Positions 1-8,492 of a stretch of 55,922 bases of DNA are shown in pieces (positions within the stretch are counted from its first letter, which is position 1; each line of letters begins with the position of its first letter). Source of the stretch: Bergeyella zoohelcum ATCC 43767 (GTDB lineage: Bacteria > Bacteroidota > Bacteroidia > Flavobacteriales > Weeksellaceae); NCBI RefSeq assembly GCF_000301075.1, contig NZ_JH932293.1:1803703-1859624 (forward strand). Reading direction: 5' to 3'. The notes beneath the pieces were generated by a model, which saw nothing but the letters and a program-made list of their open reading frames with translations, did not search any database and was not told the DNA's origin. Made by a program: the position numbers and the translations under genes.

Positions 1-1177
<1,177 letters not shown>

Positions 1178-1183
1178 AGATTT

Positions 1184-1888
1184 CTATTTTTTAATCTCGA
1201 AAACACCATCTCTTTCTAAATCAATGAAACCTCCTTCGTAGCCACACTCCCCCATTCTTGGTGAATTTACAACAGGCATCGAAGCATAATCTAAAAAACC
1301 TTCACATTCTTTTTCGTGAATTTCAGCACAAGATTCACAGAAAAAATGAGGCTGGTCTTCATACAAATGAGCCACGCATAAATGAACAGCTGGAAGTTTT
1401 TTACATTTTTGACAATAAATTTCTAAAGGTTCATTTCTACTCAAAAGCAAAACTTTACTTTTTACCCCCATAGGATATTCTTCTTCCACCTTTATTTGGA
1501 GATCTGTTGTAGAACCAAAATCATACTCATATTCCAATACATCACCTTTATTTAAGGCGTCTTTAAGTTTTTTGGACATTCCTAATTTTCCTCCCCCCTT
1601 ATACGCAAAAGCACTCAAATGACCGCAACAATCCAACCAAATATCCCTCAAAAAACGATCTACTTTTTTCATCGTAGTCTCTCCATCTACCAACAGATAA
1701 AGAAAATAATTGGAATTTTTGTAATTAGGATAAGTAAATATTTTTAAAAAATATGATTTTTTATTCTGATCACCTTCCGTTTTTGACAATTCTTTTAAAT
1801 GCTTTTTGAGGTGGGTATTAATATTACTTTTAGCAACCAACTCTTCACAAAAAAAGCATTTTCCTGTGATATTCAATTCTGCACTCAT
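1184..1888 (-). CDS. Cas9-operon accessory protein: zinc-finger plus pRiA4b ORF3-like domain (PcrIIC1-like candidate)
   Basis: This 234-aa protein lies between cas9 (11-nt gap) and cas1 (6-nt gap) on the same strand, so it is almost certainly co-transcribed with them. Seen: a C2H2-type finger at residues 11-30 (Cys11, Cys14, His26, His30); a central region (about 46-155) with the signature of the plasmid pRiA4b ORF3-like fold, namely FLRDIWLDCCGHLSAF and LEYEYDFGSTTDLQIKV; and a C-terminal cysteine/histidine cluster (Cys159, Cys162, Cys171, His174, Cys184, Cys187, His191, Cys195) able to hold one or two zinc ions. Known: large II-C Cas9 loci of Chryseobacterium encode a pro-CRISPR protein, PcrIIC1, that complexes with Cas9 and raises its activity. 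Inferred: this gene is that type of partner. Position, Cas9 size and the Cas9 insertion agree with it, but I could not compare sequences. It is not a standard Csn2 or Cas4. Confidence 0.8.
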   Translation of the reverse strand: MSAELNITGKCFFCEELVAKSNINTHLKKHLKELSKTEGDQNKKSYFLKIFTYPNYKNSNYFLYLLVDGETTMKKVDRFLRDIWLDCCGHLSAFAYKGGGKLGMSKKLKDALNKGDVLEYEYDFGSTTDLQIKVEEEYPMGVKSKVLLLSRNEPLEIYCQKCKKLPAVHLCVAHLYEDQPHFFCESCAEIHEKECEGFLDYASMPVVNSPRMGECGYEGGFIDLERDGVFEIKK

Positions 1889-1899
1889 TATTTTGATTT

Positions 1900-4800
1900 T
1901 TATCTTTTTATTACTTTAACAATATTTCCTAAACGGTCTATTTCGAGTTTAAAACAGTTTTCTTTTATCGATCTACCTTCTACGGTTTCATAGCAATTTT
2001 GAGAACCAAATTCAACATCTTTTTTAATAATATCCGCAATAGTATGCTTAATAAAATATATTTGTTTTTTACTAAACTTTTGCACTACATAAATATTTTT
2101 ACCTCTCTCTTTTAAATCTCCCCAATACTGATTGTATAAAGGGCTTTCTTTATCTAAAATTACCTCTTCATTTTCATTAGGCAAATACACAAAGTCCCCT
2201 TGTTTTAAGGTGAATAGTAATTTTGCTTTATTCCTTTCTTCAAAATATTGTCTAAATAACAAATCTTTATCAAAAGTTTTTTTGTCAGGGGCATTTCTAA
2301 ATTCTTCTTTTAAAAAATTTGTAGCATCAAAAAATGATATGATATCATATAATCTTTTTATTTGTGATGTTTTCTTAGTTTTTATTTCCCCCTCCAGCAC
2401 AGCAAAAAGGTAATTGTCTCCCGTTTTTACATACAATTTTTCATTAAATGCTTTTTCTCTATCTAATTTTTGTAAAGACAAATCCTCTTCATCTTTTTTC
2501 TTTTTATTTTTAGAAGGATCTTTATAATAGATTTTTACAGTAGAAATCGGGGTATGAGGTTTCAATTCTCCTTTTTCATTTCTGTATTGTGCCAATTTAT
2601 TATTCAAATCCATAATTCCTTCTGCTGAAAAAGCTTCCTCTTTTTTATTATTATACTCTTTCAGATGATTTGCTATAAATCCACTTAAAAAAGGACTAAC
2701 TATTTTTTGAATATTTTTTTCGGTTGCGAATTTTGAACCTCCAAATTTTGTTAAAGGAATTCTATAGGCTTCTTTTCCTTGTGAAATTCCATACAGTGTT
2801 CCTTCGTGCAATTGCCCACGAAGTTTTATTTGCCTATCCCCTGCCTTATTGTATTGCAATAATAGTTTATCTTTCGGTTTATGTGAGATGATAATTTCTT
2901 TCAATTTTTGTTCTACTTGTTCTGGAAAACCTTTCCAAGGCATTTCAATAGCTCTAAATTTCTCTATTTGCGTAAAAATTTCTGTTCTTTCATTCTCTGG
3001 CAAACTTAAAATTTCTTCCAACAATTCAGAATTAGAACCCTCAAAATTAGGCATAAACTCAGACTTATGCTCCACAAGCCAATCTTGCAAAACTTTATTT
3101 AAGTCATTTAATCTTTTTATATGAGCAGGTTCTGTACAAGCCACTATAAGTGCATCAATGGCGTGATGACGATGGTCTATTCTCTTGCTCCATCCTTTAA
3201 TGATAAGTTTATTTTTTTTATATCTTATATAATTTTCTTTGTATTCTTTTATAAACTCTTCTCTTGTAAGCTCTTGCTCTTCAAATAAAACCTCTTTTTC
3301 CTCGTATTCTTTTTTACGAGAATCAAAGTCTTTTTTGTAGTTATCATATTCTGCTTCCAAAAATTTTTCACTCTCTAATAGAGCTTCATATCTTTCTTTT
3401 AAAAGTAATTTAAACTTATCTGTTAATCCCCAATGATTTCTAAGATAGTCTGTTATACTCCCTGTGGTTGTCTTAACATTTTCATTCCCTACAATTTTAT
3501 TTAGCTCTTCTTTTACTCTAATCGCTATGTACTGAGTATCTTTTATTTGTCTTTGTACTGGATCTTCTGGAATAGAAGTTGCCAACAAATTTTTACGCTT
3601 TACCCCTGAAAAATATTCATTTACATGAGCTATAAATTGTTCTTTTGTAAAAATAGAATACTTCAAAGAACCTACTTCAAAATACTCCATTGCTGTTCTG
3701 TTTGCTTTTTCTTGATTTACAGACTTTTCAGAAATAACTTTATTTGTAAAAGAATCATCAAAATATCTAGATATGGGGATAATATGGTCTACATCATATT
3801 TTTCTTTGTCAAACAAATCTGAAAGAGGAATCGGCTGCCCTGTATAAGGAGATAAGTGTCTCTGTGCCTCCCAAAGTTTTACTTTTTCTATATTAGCTAA
3901 AGACAATTCTTTTTTGTTTTTTACAAGTGTTTCCTTTATTTTATTGTTTATCGTTTGATTATCTTTGTTCCTTTTATGGATTGTAGCTCGTTCTTTTGCA
4001 CTATTTTTTAAATCTCTTGCTAGTTCTACTCTTATTTCATTAGGCTTTATACCATAATTTTTCCAAATATCTCTTATAAGAACAAGTGCTTCATTGATTA
4101 TTTGCTCTACTAAAGGATTTCTTAAGTCTCCTTGTTTTAATAGGTTAATCTCTTTGTAACTTTTATATAACTCATCGTGTGAATATTCTTTAGCGGTATG
4201 TTTATCATACACAAGAATAGTTGCAATAGAGTTTCCTACCCCCCCTTCCGAAAGAACGGATTGATTATTGTCTAAATAAGTTTGAGCTGCTTTTGCAAAA
4301 GGGTCTTCTACATTTTCATTGAGAAGTTTTAAAATTTTAGATTGTAATTGTTGTGAAAAATCATTATTAAAATACTTTCCTGCCCTTACCAAAGGTAAAA
4401 TTCTCTCTACCGCTTTAAGACTTAAACTAGAATAAGCTCTCGCAAATTTTATTTTCGATATTCTAATAGCAGTCTCCTCAGCATTATCATCCACAATATT
4501 ATTACCATATTTATTAATAAATTCTAAGACCTTGGAAGTTCTATCACTCGTCAAATCATATTCATTTCCTTTTTCATTGTAAAGAATATTCCACAATTCT
4601 ATTTGTCTATTTATAGAATCGAGTCCTAGTACATCCCACAATTCACCCAAGCTTTTTTGAAGTTGCAATTTGGTTTCATTTCCTTTTAGTTTATCTTTAG
4701 GACTCATTCCGTTCAAAAAATCAATTCCTTCCCTCAAATCAAACTCTGCTTTTAATTTTTTGAAAATCGCAGAAAAAGTGATTTCTTTTTTATTTTGTAA

Positions 4801-6147
4801 TTCTTCAAAAATCCATTCTTTCAAAGCTGTCGGAATAGGTCTATCAATATACTTATACTTTTTTTCTCCTTTTCTATTCGTTCCTGCCTCTATCTTGGTA
4901 TTAACAATCAACTTGTTAATTTGTTCCCAAACTTTATATTCTTGAAAAACAGGATGGCTTTTGGCAATAGCTTTTTCATTAGGCTCATATCTACAATCTG
5001 AAATCAAATGAGACTGATCTTTCAGCTCTCTCTGATAAAAAACAACTTGATTTTTTATTATATATTTCAATCCTTTTTCAAGTCCCAATTCACGATATTT
5101 CTTTTGACTTTCTTTTTCCCCTGGAAAGATAAATGATACTATTTCTATCAATGTCTTCTTGTCAAGGTTTTCCAAAAATGGATAATGTTTCACTTGTTCA
5201 TTCCAAATGGCTTCAAATTCAGACTCATATCTAGCTCTAAGAATCGTATTGTTTCTAATTTTAGCCCATCGGTTTTCTTTGAGAAGTTCCAATAGAAACT
5301 CCGAAATATAGAATTCTCTCCCCATCTCTTTAGATTTTTCTTTGAGTTGGTTTTCTATATTTTCCATTTTCTTTCTCCAATTTGTTTTATTGGGAAGTTT
5401 TATGGTTATTGTATCTCCTGATTTACTTGCACTAATATTAATCAGAAGTTCTAAAGAATCTCCTACTTTTATATTTTCTAAAAATGTACTCCCTTCAAAA
5501 TTTCCTTCTTCTGTTTCTACTATTATTGCTCTCCTATTTAGTTTTTTATTTTTAAAAATTTCTTCCTGAGGTTCACCTAAAAAAACGATTTTAGAAAAAG
5601 CTATAAAACTTTTATTTTTCTTATCCTTGCTTTGTTCTTCATCAAAAATGTCTTCCTTTTCAGGTTCAAGACTACCTCCCGCATAGCCTCTAAGTTGGTT
5701 ATACTTATAAATAATTTTACCTAAATCTTCTAAGCCTACTTTTTCAGTCAAAGCTTTAACTCTAAGACTTACCAAATCAAAAGCTGTAAGCTGTTCCTGT
5801 TTTTTGCTTATAGGTAAAATTGTGATTTTGTCTATTTTATTAGGATCTGAAAAATCTTCTTTTAACTTTATTTGACTAGGCAACATATCTAACTTCTGTA
5901 AGATATAAATCAGTTTATTTCTTCTTTGCTTATACCTTTTATTAAGTCGCCTTGCTCCTCTATTAGTTCTTCTGTCAGCATTTTTGGTTTGTGCTTGACC
6001 TTGCTCAAATTTGCTTAATTCCGCTCCCATGGGAACAATTCTGCTTCCCATTCCAATGATTTTTCCGTATTTTTCTTCGATATTTCTTTCAATCAACGCC
6101 CAACCGATAGAGTTGGTCCCCAAATCGAGACCTAGTATGTGTTTCAT
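1900..6147 (-). CDS. cas9: CRISPR-associated endonuclease Cas9 (type II-C, large form)
   Basis: The 1415-aa RNA-guided DNA endonuclease appears fully active. RuvC-I has Asp8 in ILGLDLGTNSIGW. The arginine-rich bridge helix spans about 55-80. RuvC-II has Glu708 in IRVELARD. The HNH nuclease spans about 765-820, with DVDHIIP (His788) and the Asn of SVNQEKAN. RuvC-III has His995 and Asp998 in HRHHAIDALIVA. At 1415 aa it is far larger than compact II-C enzymes (about 1000-1100 aa). Much of the excess is in REC and the C-terminal region, including a beta-rich, Gly/Thr/Ile-rich stretch at about 180-255 that looks like an inserted domain. The gene opens an operon with the zinc-finger gene, cas1 and cas2, and lies back to back with the tracrRNA gene. 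Absence of csn2 and cas4 supports subtype II-C. GC is low (about 30%). The start MKHILGLDLG is the only sensible one. Confidence 0.98.
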   Translation of the reverse strand: MKHILGLDLGTNSIGWALIERNIEEKYGKIIGMGSRIVPMGAELSKFEQGQAQTKNADRRTNRGARRLNKRYKQRRNKLIYILQKLDMLPSQIKLKEDFSDPNKIDKITILPISKKQEQLTAFDLVSLRVKALTEKVGLEDLGKIIYKYNQLRGYAGGSLEPEKEDIFDEEQSKDKKNKSFIAFSKIVFLGEPQEEIFKNKKLNRRAIIVETEEGNFEGSTFLENIKVGDSLELLINISASKSGDTITIKLPNKTNWRKKMENIENQLKEKSKEMGREFYISEFLLELLKENRWAKIRNNTILRARYESEFEAIWNEQVKHYPFLENLDKKTLIEIVSFIFPGEKESQKKYRELGLEKGLKYIIKNQVVFYQRELKDQSHLISDCRYEPNEKAIAKSHPVFQEYKVWEQINKLIVNTKIEAGTNRKGEKKYKYIDRPIPTALKEWIFEELQNKKEITFSAIFKKLKAEFDLREGIDFLNGMSPKDKLKGNETKLQLQKSLGELWDVLGLDSINRQIELWNILYNEKGNEYDLTSDRTSKVLEFINKYGNNIVDDNAEETAIRISKIKFARAYSSLSLKAVERILPLVRAGKYFNNDFSQQLQSKILKLLNENVEDPFAKAAQTYLDNNQSVLSEGGVGNSIATILVYDKHTAKEYSHDELYKSYKEINLLKQGDLRNPLVEQIINEALVLIRDIWKNYGIKPNEIRVELARDLKNSAKERATIHKRNKDNQTINNKIKETLVKNKKELSLANIEKVKLWEAQRHLSPYTGQPIPLSDLFDKEKYDVDHIIPISRYFDDSFTNKVISEKSVNQEKANRTAMEYFEVGSLKYSIFTKEQFIAHVNEYFSGVKRKNLLATSIPEDPVQRQIKDTQYIAIRVKEELNKIVGNENVKTTTGSITDYLRNHWGLTDKFKLLLKERYEALLESEKFLEAEYDNYKKDFDSRKKEYEEKEVLFEEQELTREEFIKEYKENYIRYKKNKLIIKGWSKRIDHRHHAIDALIVACTEPAHIKRLNDLNKVLQDWLVEHKSEFMPNFEGSNSELLEEILSLPENERTEIFTQIEKFRAIEMPWKGFPEQVEQKLKEIIISHKPKDKLLLQYNKAGDRQIKLRGQLHEGTLYGISQGKEAYRIPLTKFGGSKFATEKNIQKIVSPFLSGFIANHLKEYNNKKEEAFSAEGIMDLNNKLAQYRNEKGELKPHTPISTVKIYYKDPSKNKKKKDEEDLSLQKLDREKAFNEKLYVKTGDNYLFAVLEGEIKTKKTSQIKRLYDIISFFDATNFLKEEFRNAPDKKTFDKDLLFRQYFEERNKAKLLFTLKQGDFVYLPNENEEVILDKESPLYNQYWGDLKERGKNIYVVQKFSKKQIYFIKHTIADIIKKDVEFGSQNCYETVEGRSIKENCFKLEIDRLGNIVKVIKR

Positions 6148-6202
6148 AGTTAATAGTTTAAAAATTAATGGGTATAAAAATACAAATAAAAAGTTAATTA
6201 TT

Positions 6203-6233
6203 TTTGATATTCAATTATTTTTTTCTACCTTTG
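6203..6233 (+). promoter_or_regulatory. Bacteroidota-type promoter of the tracrRNA
   Basis: TTTG at 6203-6206 and TACCTTTG at 6226-6233 are separated by 19 nt. This matches the TTTG / TAnnTTTG pattern of the primary sigma factor in this phylum. Transcription is expected to start near 6239, exactly at the beginning of the anti-repeat. Confidence 0.75.
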
Positions 6234-6238
6234 TGGCA

Positions 6239-6310
6239 GAAAGCAATTTACAATAAGGATTATTCCGTTGTGAAAACATCTAGTGCCTCGCCTATCTGCG
6301 GGGCTTTTTT
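6239..6310 (+). ncRNA. tracrRNA (type II-C), about 72 nt
   Basis: Divergent from cas9, a short transcription unit holds GAAAGCAATTTACAAT (6238-6253). With G-U pairs it can pair with a repeat starting like GTTGTGAATTGCTTTC, the usual 5' end of Bacteroidota II-C repeats. It continues with AAGGATTATTCCGTTG, a small nexus-like hairpin, then TGAAAACATC and a GC-rich terminator hairpin. The promoter in front and the terminator behind bound it at both ends. The role is to pair with pre-crRNA, allow processing and load Cas9. The exact 5' end and the matching repeat cannot be proven because the array is outside the window. Confidence 0.85.
6285..6310 (+). terminator. Intrinsic terminator of tracrRNA
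   Basis: GCCTCGC (6285-6291) pairs with GCGGGGC (6298-6304) around a CTATCT loop, with one G-U pair. Six T residues follow. In type II-C tracrRNAs the last hairpin also belongs to the functional RNA. Confidence 0.9.
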
Positions 6311-6367
6311 ATGCTCCACTTCTTTACACACTCAAGGGAACAACTACTAACTATAAATCATAACAAT

Positions 6368-6403
6368 AAAAAAAATCTCTATTATTAAAATAATAACAGA
6401 GAT
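6368..6403 (-). terminator. Terminator of the HupE/UreJ-like gene
   Basis: On the minus strand ATCTCTGTTATT and AATAATAGAGAT form a 12-bp stem with one G-U pair and a 5-nt loop. A run of T follows (A tract 6368-6375 on the plus strand). It ends transcription coming from the gene at 6431-7012. Confidence 0.75.
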
Positions 6404-6430
6404 GATTTTAACTAAAAAACAATTTTAAAT

Positions 6431-7012
6431 TTAGAATGCCCATCGTTCTAGTGCCATTTGAACGGATAATGCAAATACCCCTGAAGAGATGAACATCACC
6501 CAATCTTTCTTATTAACTCTGAAAAGAGAAATGGCAAAAAAATGAAGAATGAGAATTACTAAAACAAGAATAATTTGCCCCAATTCCAGTCCGATGTTAA
6601 ACCCCAAAAGTGGCATCAATAAACTATCTTCAGAACTCATGGCAGCTCTTGCCGTATTTGCGAACCCTAGCCCGTGCACCAAGCCAAAAACTAGTGCCAA
6701 AACATAGTTTATCTTAGTAAGCTGCTGGCTTTTCTTCCGAGTAATAATATTGTAAAGTGCAGTGATAGCAATAGTAACCGGTATGACGAATTCTACTACA
6801 GCCGTAGGGATTCTAAAAAAATCCATTAAACTGATAGCAAGTGTGATAGAATGACCTACCGTAAATGCCGTAATAAGAATAAGCAACTTTCTCCAATCAT
6901 CAAATGAAAAAGCAGCTATCAATGCTAGAATGAATAGCTGATGATCCAGTGCATCTGTGGAAATGATGTGTTCCCACCCCAAACTCAGATACAATAAAAA
7001 AGAATCTATCAT
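6431..7012 (-). CDS. HupE/UreJ-like integral membrane protein
   Basis: The 193-aa, very hydrophobic protein has about six membrane segments. The first carries GWEHIISTDALDHQLF, the His/Asp-rich signature of the HupE/UreJ_2 family; later segments carry TVGHSITLAI and LVHGLGFAN. Relatives accompany hydrogenase and urease genes and are thought to move nickel (or another metal), but in flavobacteria most copies stand alone and their substrate is unproven. Here it is a single-gene unit ending in its own terminator and divergent from hflX. A nickel-responsive regulator (nikR) is encoded 16 kb away, so a nickel link is possible but not shown. A TATATTCG box at 7025-7032 may be its -7 element. Confidence 0.8.
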   Translation of the reverse strand: MIDSFLLYLSLGWEHIISTDALDHQLFILALIAAFSFDDWRKLLILITAFTVGHSITLAISLMDFFRIPTAVVEFVIPVTIAITALYNIITRKKSQQLTKINYVLALVFGLVHGLGFANTARAAMSSEDSLLMPLLGFNIGLELGQIILVLVILILHFFAISLFRVNKKDWVMFISSGVFALSVQMALERWAF

Positions 7013-7024
7013 CTGTTTTTTTAG

Positions 7025-7032
7025 CGAATATA
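7025..7032 (-). promoter_or_regulatory. Possible -7 box for the HupE/UreJ-like gene
   Basis: TATATTCG on the minus strand lies 12 nt before the ATG. It differs from TAnnTTTG by one base; the same variant precedes the T9SS plug gene at 29850. Confidence 0.4.
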
Positions 7033-7086
7033 CGGAATTTTTCTACAATAAAATTCTTTTTCCATACAGAACCCATTAATATTTCT

Positions 7087-7094
7087 TATTTTTG
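7087..7094 (+). promoter_or_regulatory. -7 promoter box of hflX
   Basis: TATTTTTG fits TAnnTTTG and lies 20 nt before the hflX ATG. No clear -33 TTTG is seen at the usual distance. Confidence 0.6.
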
Positions 7095-7114
7095 TAGATT
7101 AGACATATAAGCAA

Positions 7115-8326
7115 ATGCTAGAAAAAAAAGAACACATATACGAAAAAGCCGTTTTAGTAGGCTTAATTACAAAAGAACAAGATGAAGATAAACTCACAGA
7201 ATATCTAGACGAACTAGAATTTCTCGCCTATACCGCTGGAGCAACTGTAGAGAAAAGATTTACCCAAAAAATGTTGCAGCCTGACTCTAAAACCTTTGTA
7301 GGGAAAGGCAAAATGGAAGAAATCCGCGATTTTGTCAAAGAAAACGAAATAGGAACAGTAATTTTCGATGATGAACTTTCCCCTTCTCAGCTTAAAAACT
7401 TAGAGCGAGAAATGGAGGTAAAAATCCTGGATAGAACCAATCTCATTCTAGACATCTTCGCCCAGAGAGCCCAGACTTCTTATGCCAGAACGCAGGTGGA
7501 ACTGGCTCAGTATGAATACCTCTTACCTAGACTAACACGAATGTGGACCCACCTTGAAAGACAGCGAGGAGGAATCGGGATGCGTGGACCTGGGGAAACC
7601 GAAATAGAAACTGACCGCCGTATTATCCGTGATAGAATTTCTTTGCTTAAGGAAAAGCTAAAAACCATTGACAAACAAATGGCCACACAAAGAAACAATC
7701 GTGGAAAAATGGTAAGGGTAGCACTGGTAGGCTATACCAATGTAGGTAAATCTACACTCATGAATGCTCTTTCTAAATCAGAAGTTTTTGCAGAAAACAA
7801 ACTATTTGCCACTTTGGATACTACTGTGCGTAAGGTGGTAATTGGCAATTTACCTTTTTTACTTACGGATACAGTAGGATTCATCAGAAAACTTCCTACT
7901 CAGCTGGTAGAATCCTTTAAATCCACACTGGATGAAGTCCGTGAAGCGGATTTACTGATTCATGTAGTAGATATTTCTCACGAAAGTTTTGAAGATCATA
8001 TCGCATCAGTAAATCAAATTTTGCAAGAAATAGACGCCCACAGGAAGCCCATAATCATGATTTTTAACAAAATAGATGACTTCTCCTATGAAAAGAAAGA
8101 TGAAGATGACCTGACTCCTATTACCAAAAAGAATATTTCACTAGACGAATGGAAAAAAACTTGGATGGCAAAGAGTAAATTCCCTACCGTGTTTATTTCT
8201 GCCCTCACCAAAGAAAACTTCCCTGAAATGAAGAAACTCATCTATGATGAAGTACTAAAAATTCATATTTCTCGTTTTCCTTATAATGACTTTTTGTTTG
8301 AATACTATGATGATGAAGAGGTATAA
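7115..8326 (+). CDS. hflX: GTPase HflX (ribosome-splitting/rescue factor)
   Basis: The 403-aa protein has the HflX N-terminal domain (FVGKGKMEEIRDFV, about 61-75), the family hallmark GGIGMRGPGETEIETDRR (about 152-169), and a GTPase domain. In that domain G1 is GYTNVGKST (206-214), G3 is DTVGFIRKLP and G4 is NKID (near 320). HflX binds the 50S subunit and splits stalled ribosomes, for example after heat stress. Length and motifs are normal. It is a single gene with its own promoter, and no terminator is obvious before the next gene. Confidence 0.97.
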   Translation: MLEKKEHIYEKAVLVGLITKEQDEDKLTEYLDELEFLAYTAGATVEKRFTQKMLQPDSKTFVGKGKMEEIRDFVKENEIGTVIFDDELSPSQLKNLEREMEVKILDRTNLILDIFAQRAQTSYARTQVELAQYEYLLPRLTRMWTHLERQRGGIGMRGPGETEIETDRRIIRDRISLLKEKLKTIDKQMATQRNNRGKMVRVALVGYTNVGKSTLMNALSKSEVFAENKLFATLDTTVRKVVIGNLPFLLTDTVGFIRKLPTQLVESFKSTLDEVREADLLIHVVDISHESFEDHIASVNQILQEIDAHRKPIIMIFNKIDDFSYEKKDEDDLTPITKKNISLDEWKKTWMAKSKFPTVFISALTKENFPEMKKLIYDEVLKIHISRFPYNDFLFEYYDDEEV

Positions 8327-8339
8327 ATCTCACTATCAA

Positions 8340-8382
8340 GACGGAGCAAAATTTACTTTGGAACGAAGTAGAATACTTTAAA
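8340..8382 (+). repeat. Diverged single copy resembling the 44-bp repeat unit
   Basis: GACGGAGCAAAATTTACTTT followed by GGAACGAAGTAGAATAC resembles one unit of the tandem array at 47031-47287 (GGGAGCAAAATTTTCATC, then GGGACGCAGATTTTAC). Similarity is by eye only and the match is imperfect. Confidence 0.3.
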
Positions 8383-8492
8383 CCTTACCTAGATGTCTTC
8401 CACTTTCCCCACGCTTTGCCTTGTAAGAGTAAAAATGGTAAACACAATAAAAACAAAGTTTCACATTAAATTTTTATAACAAAAGAATCACA

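Noticed and set aside
1184-1888. Csn2 or Cas4 as identity of the extra cas-operon gene
   Set aside because: No Csn2 coiled-coil/ATPase-like pattern and no Cas4 RecB nuclease motif. The Cys/His pattern and the pRiA4b ORF3-like core are different.
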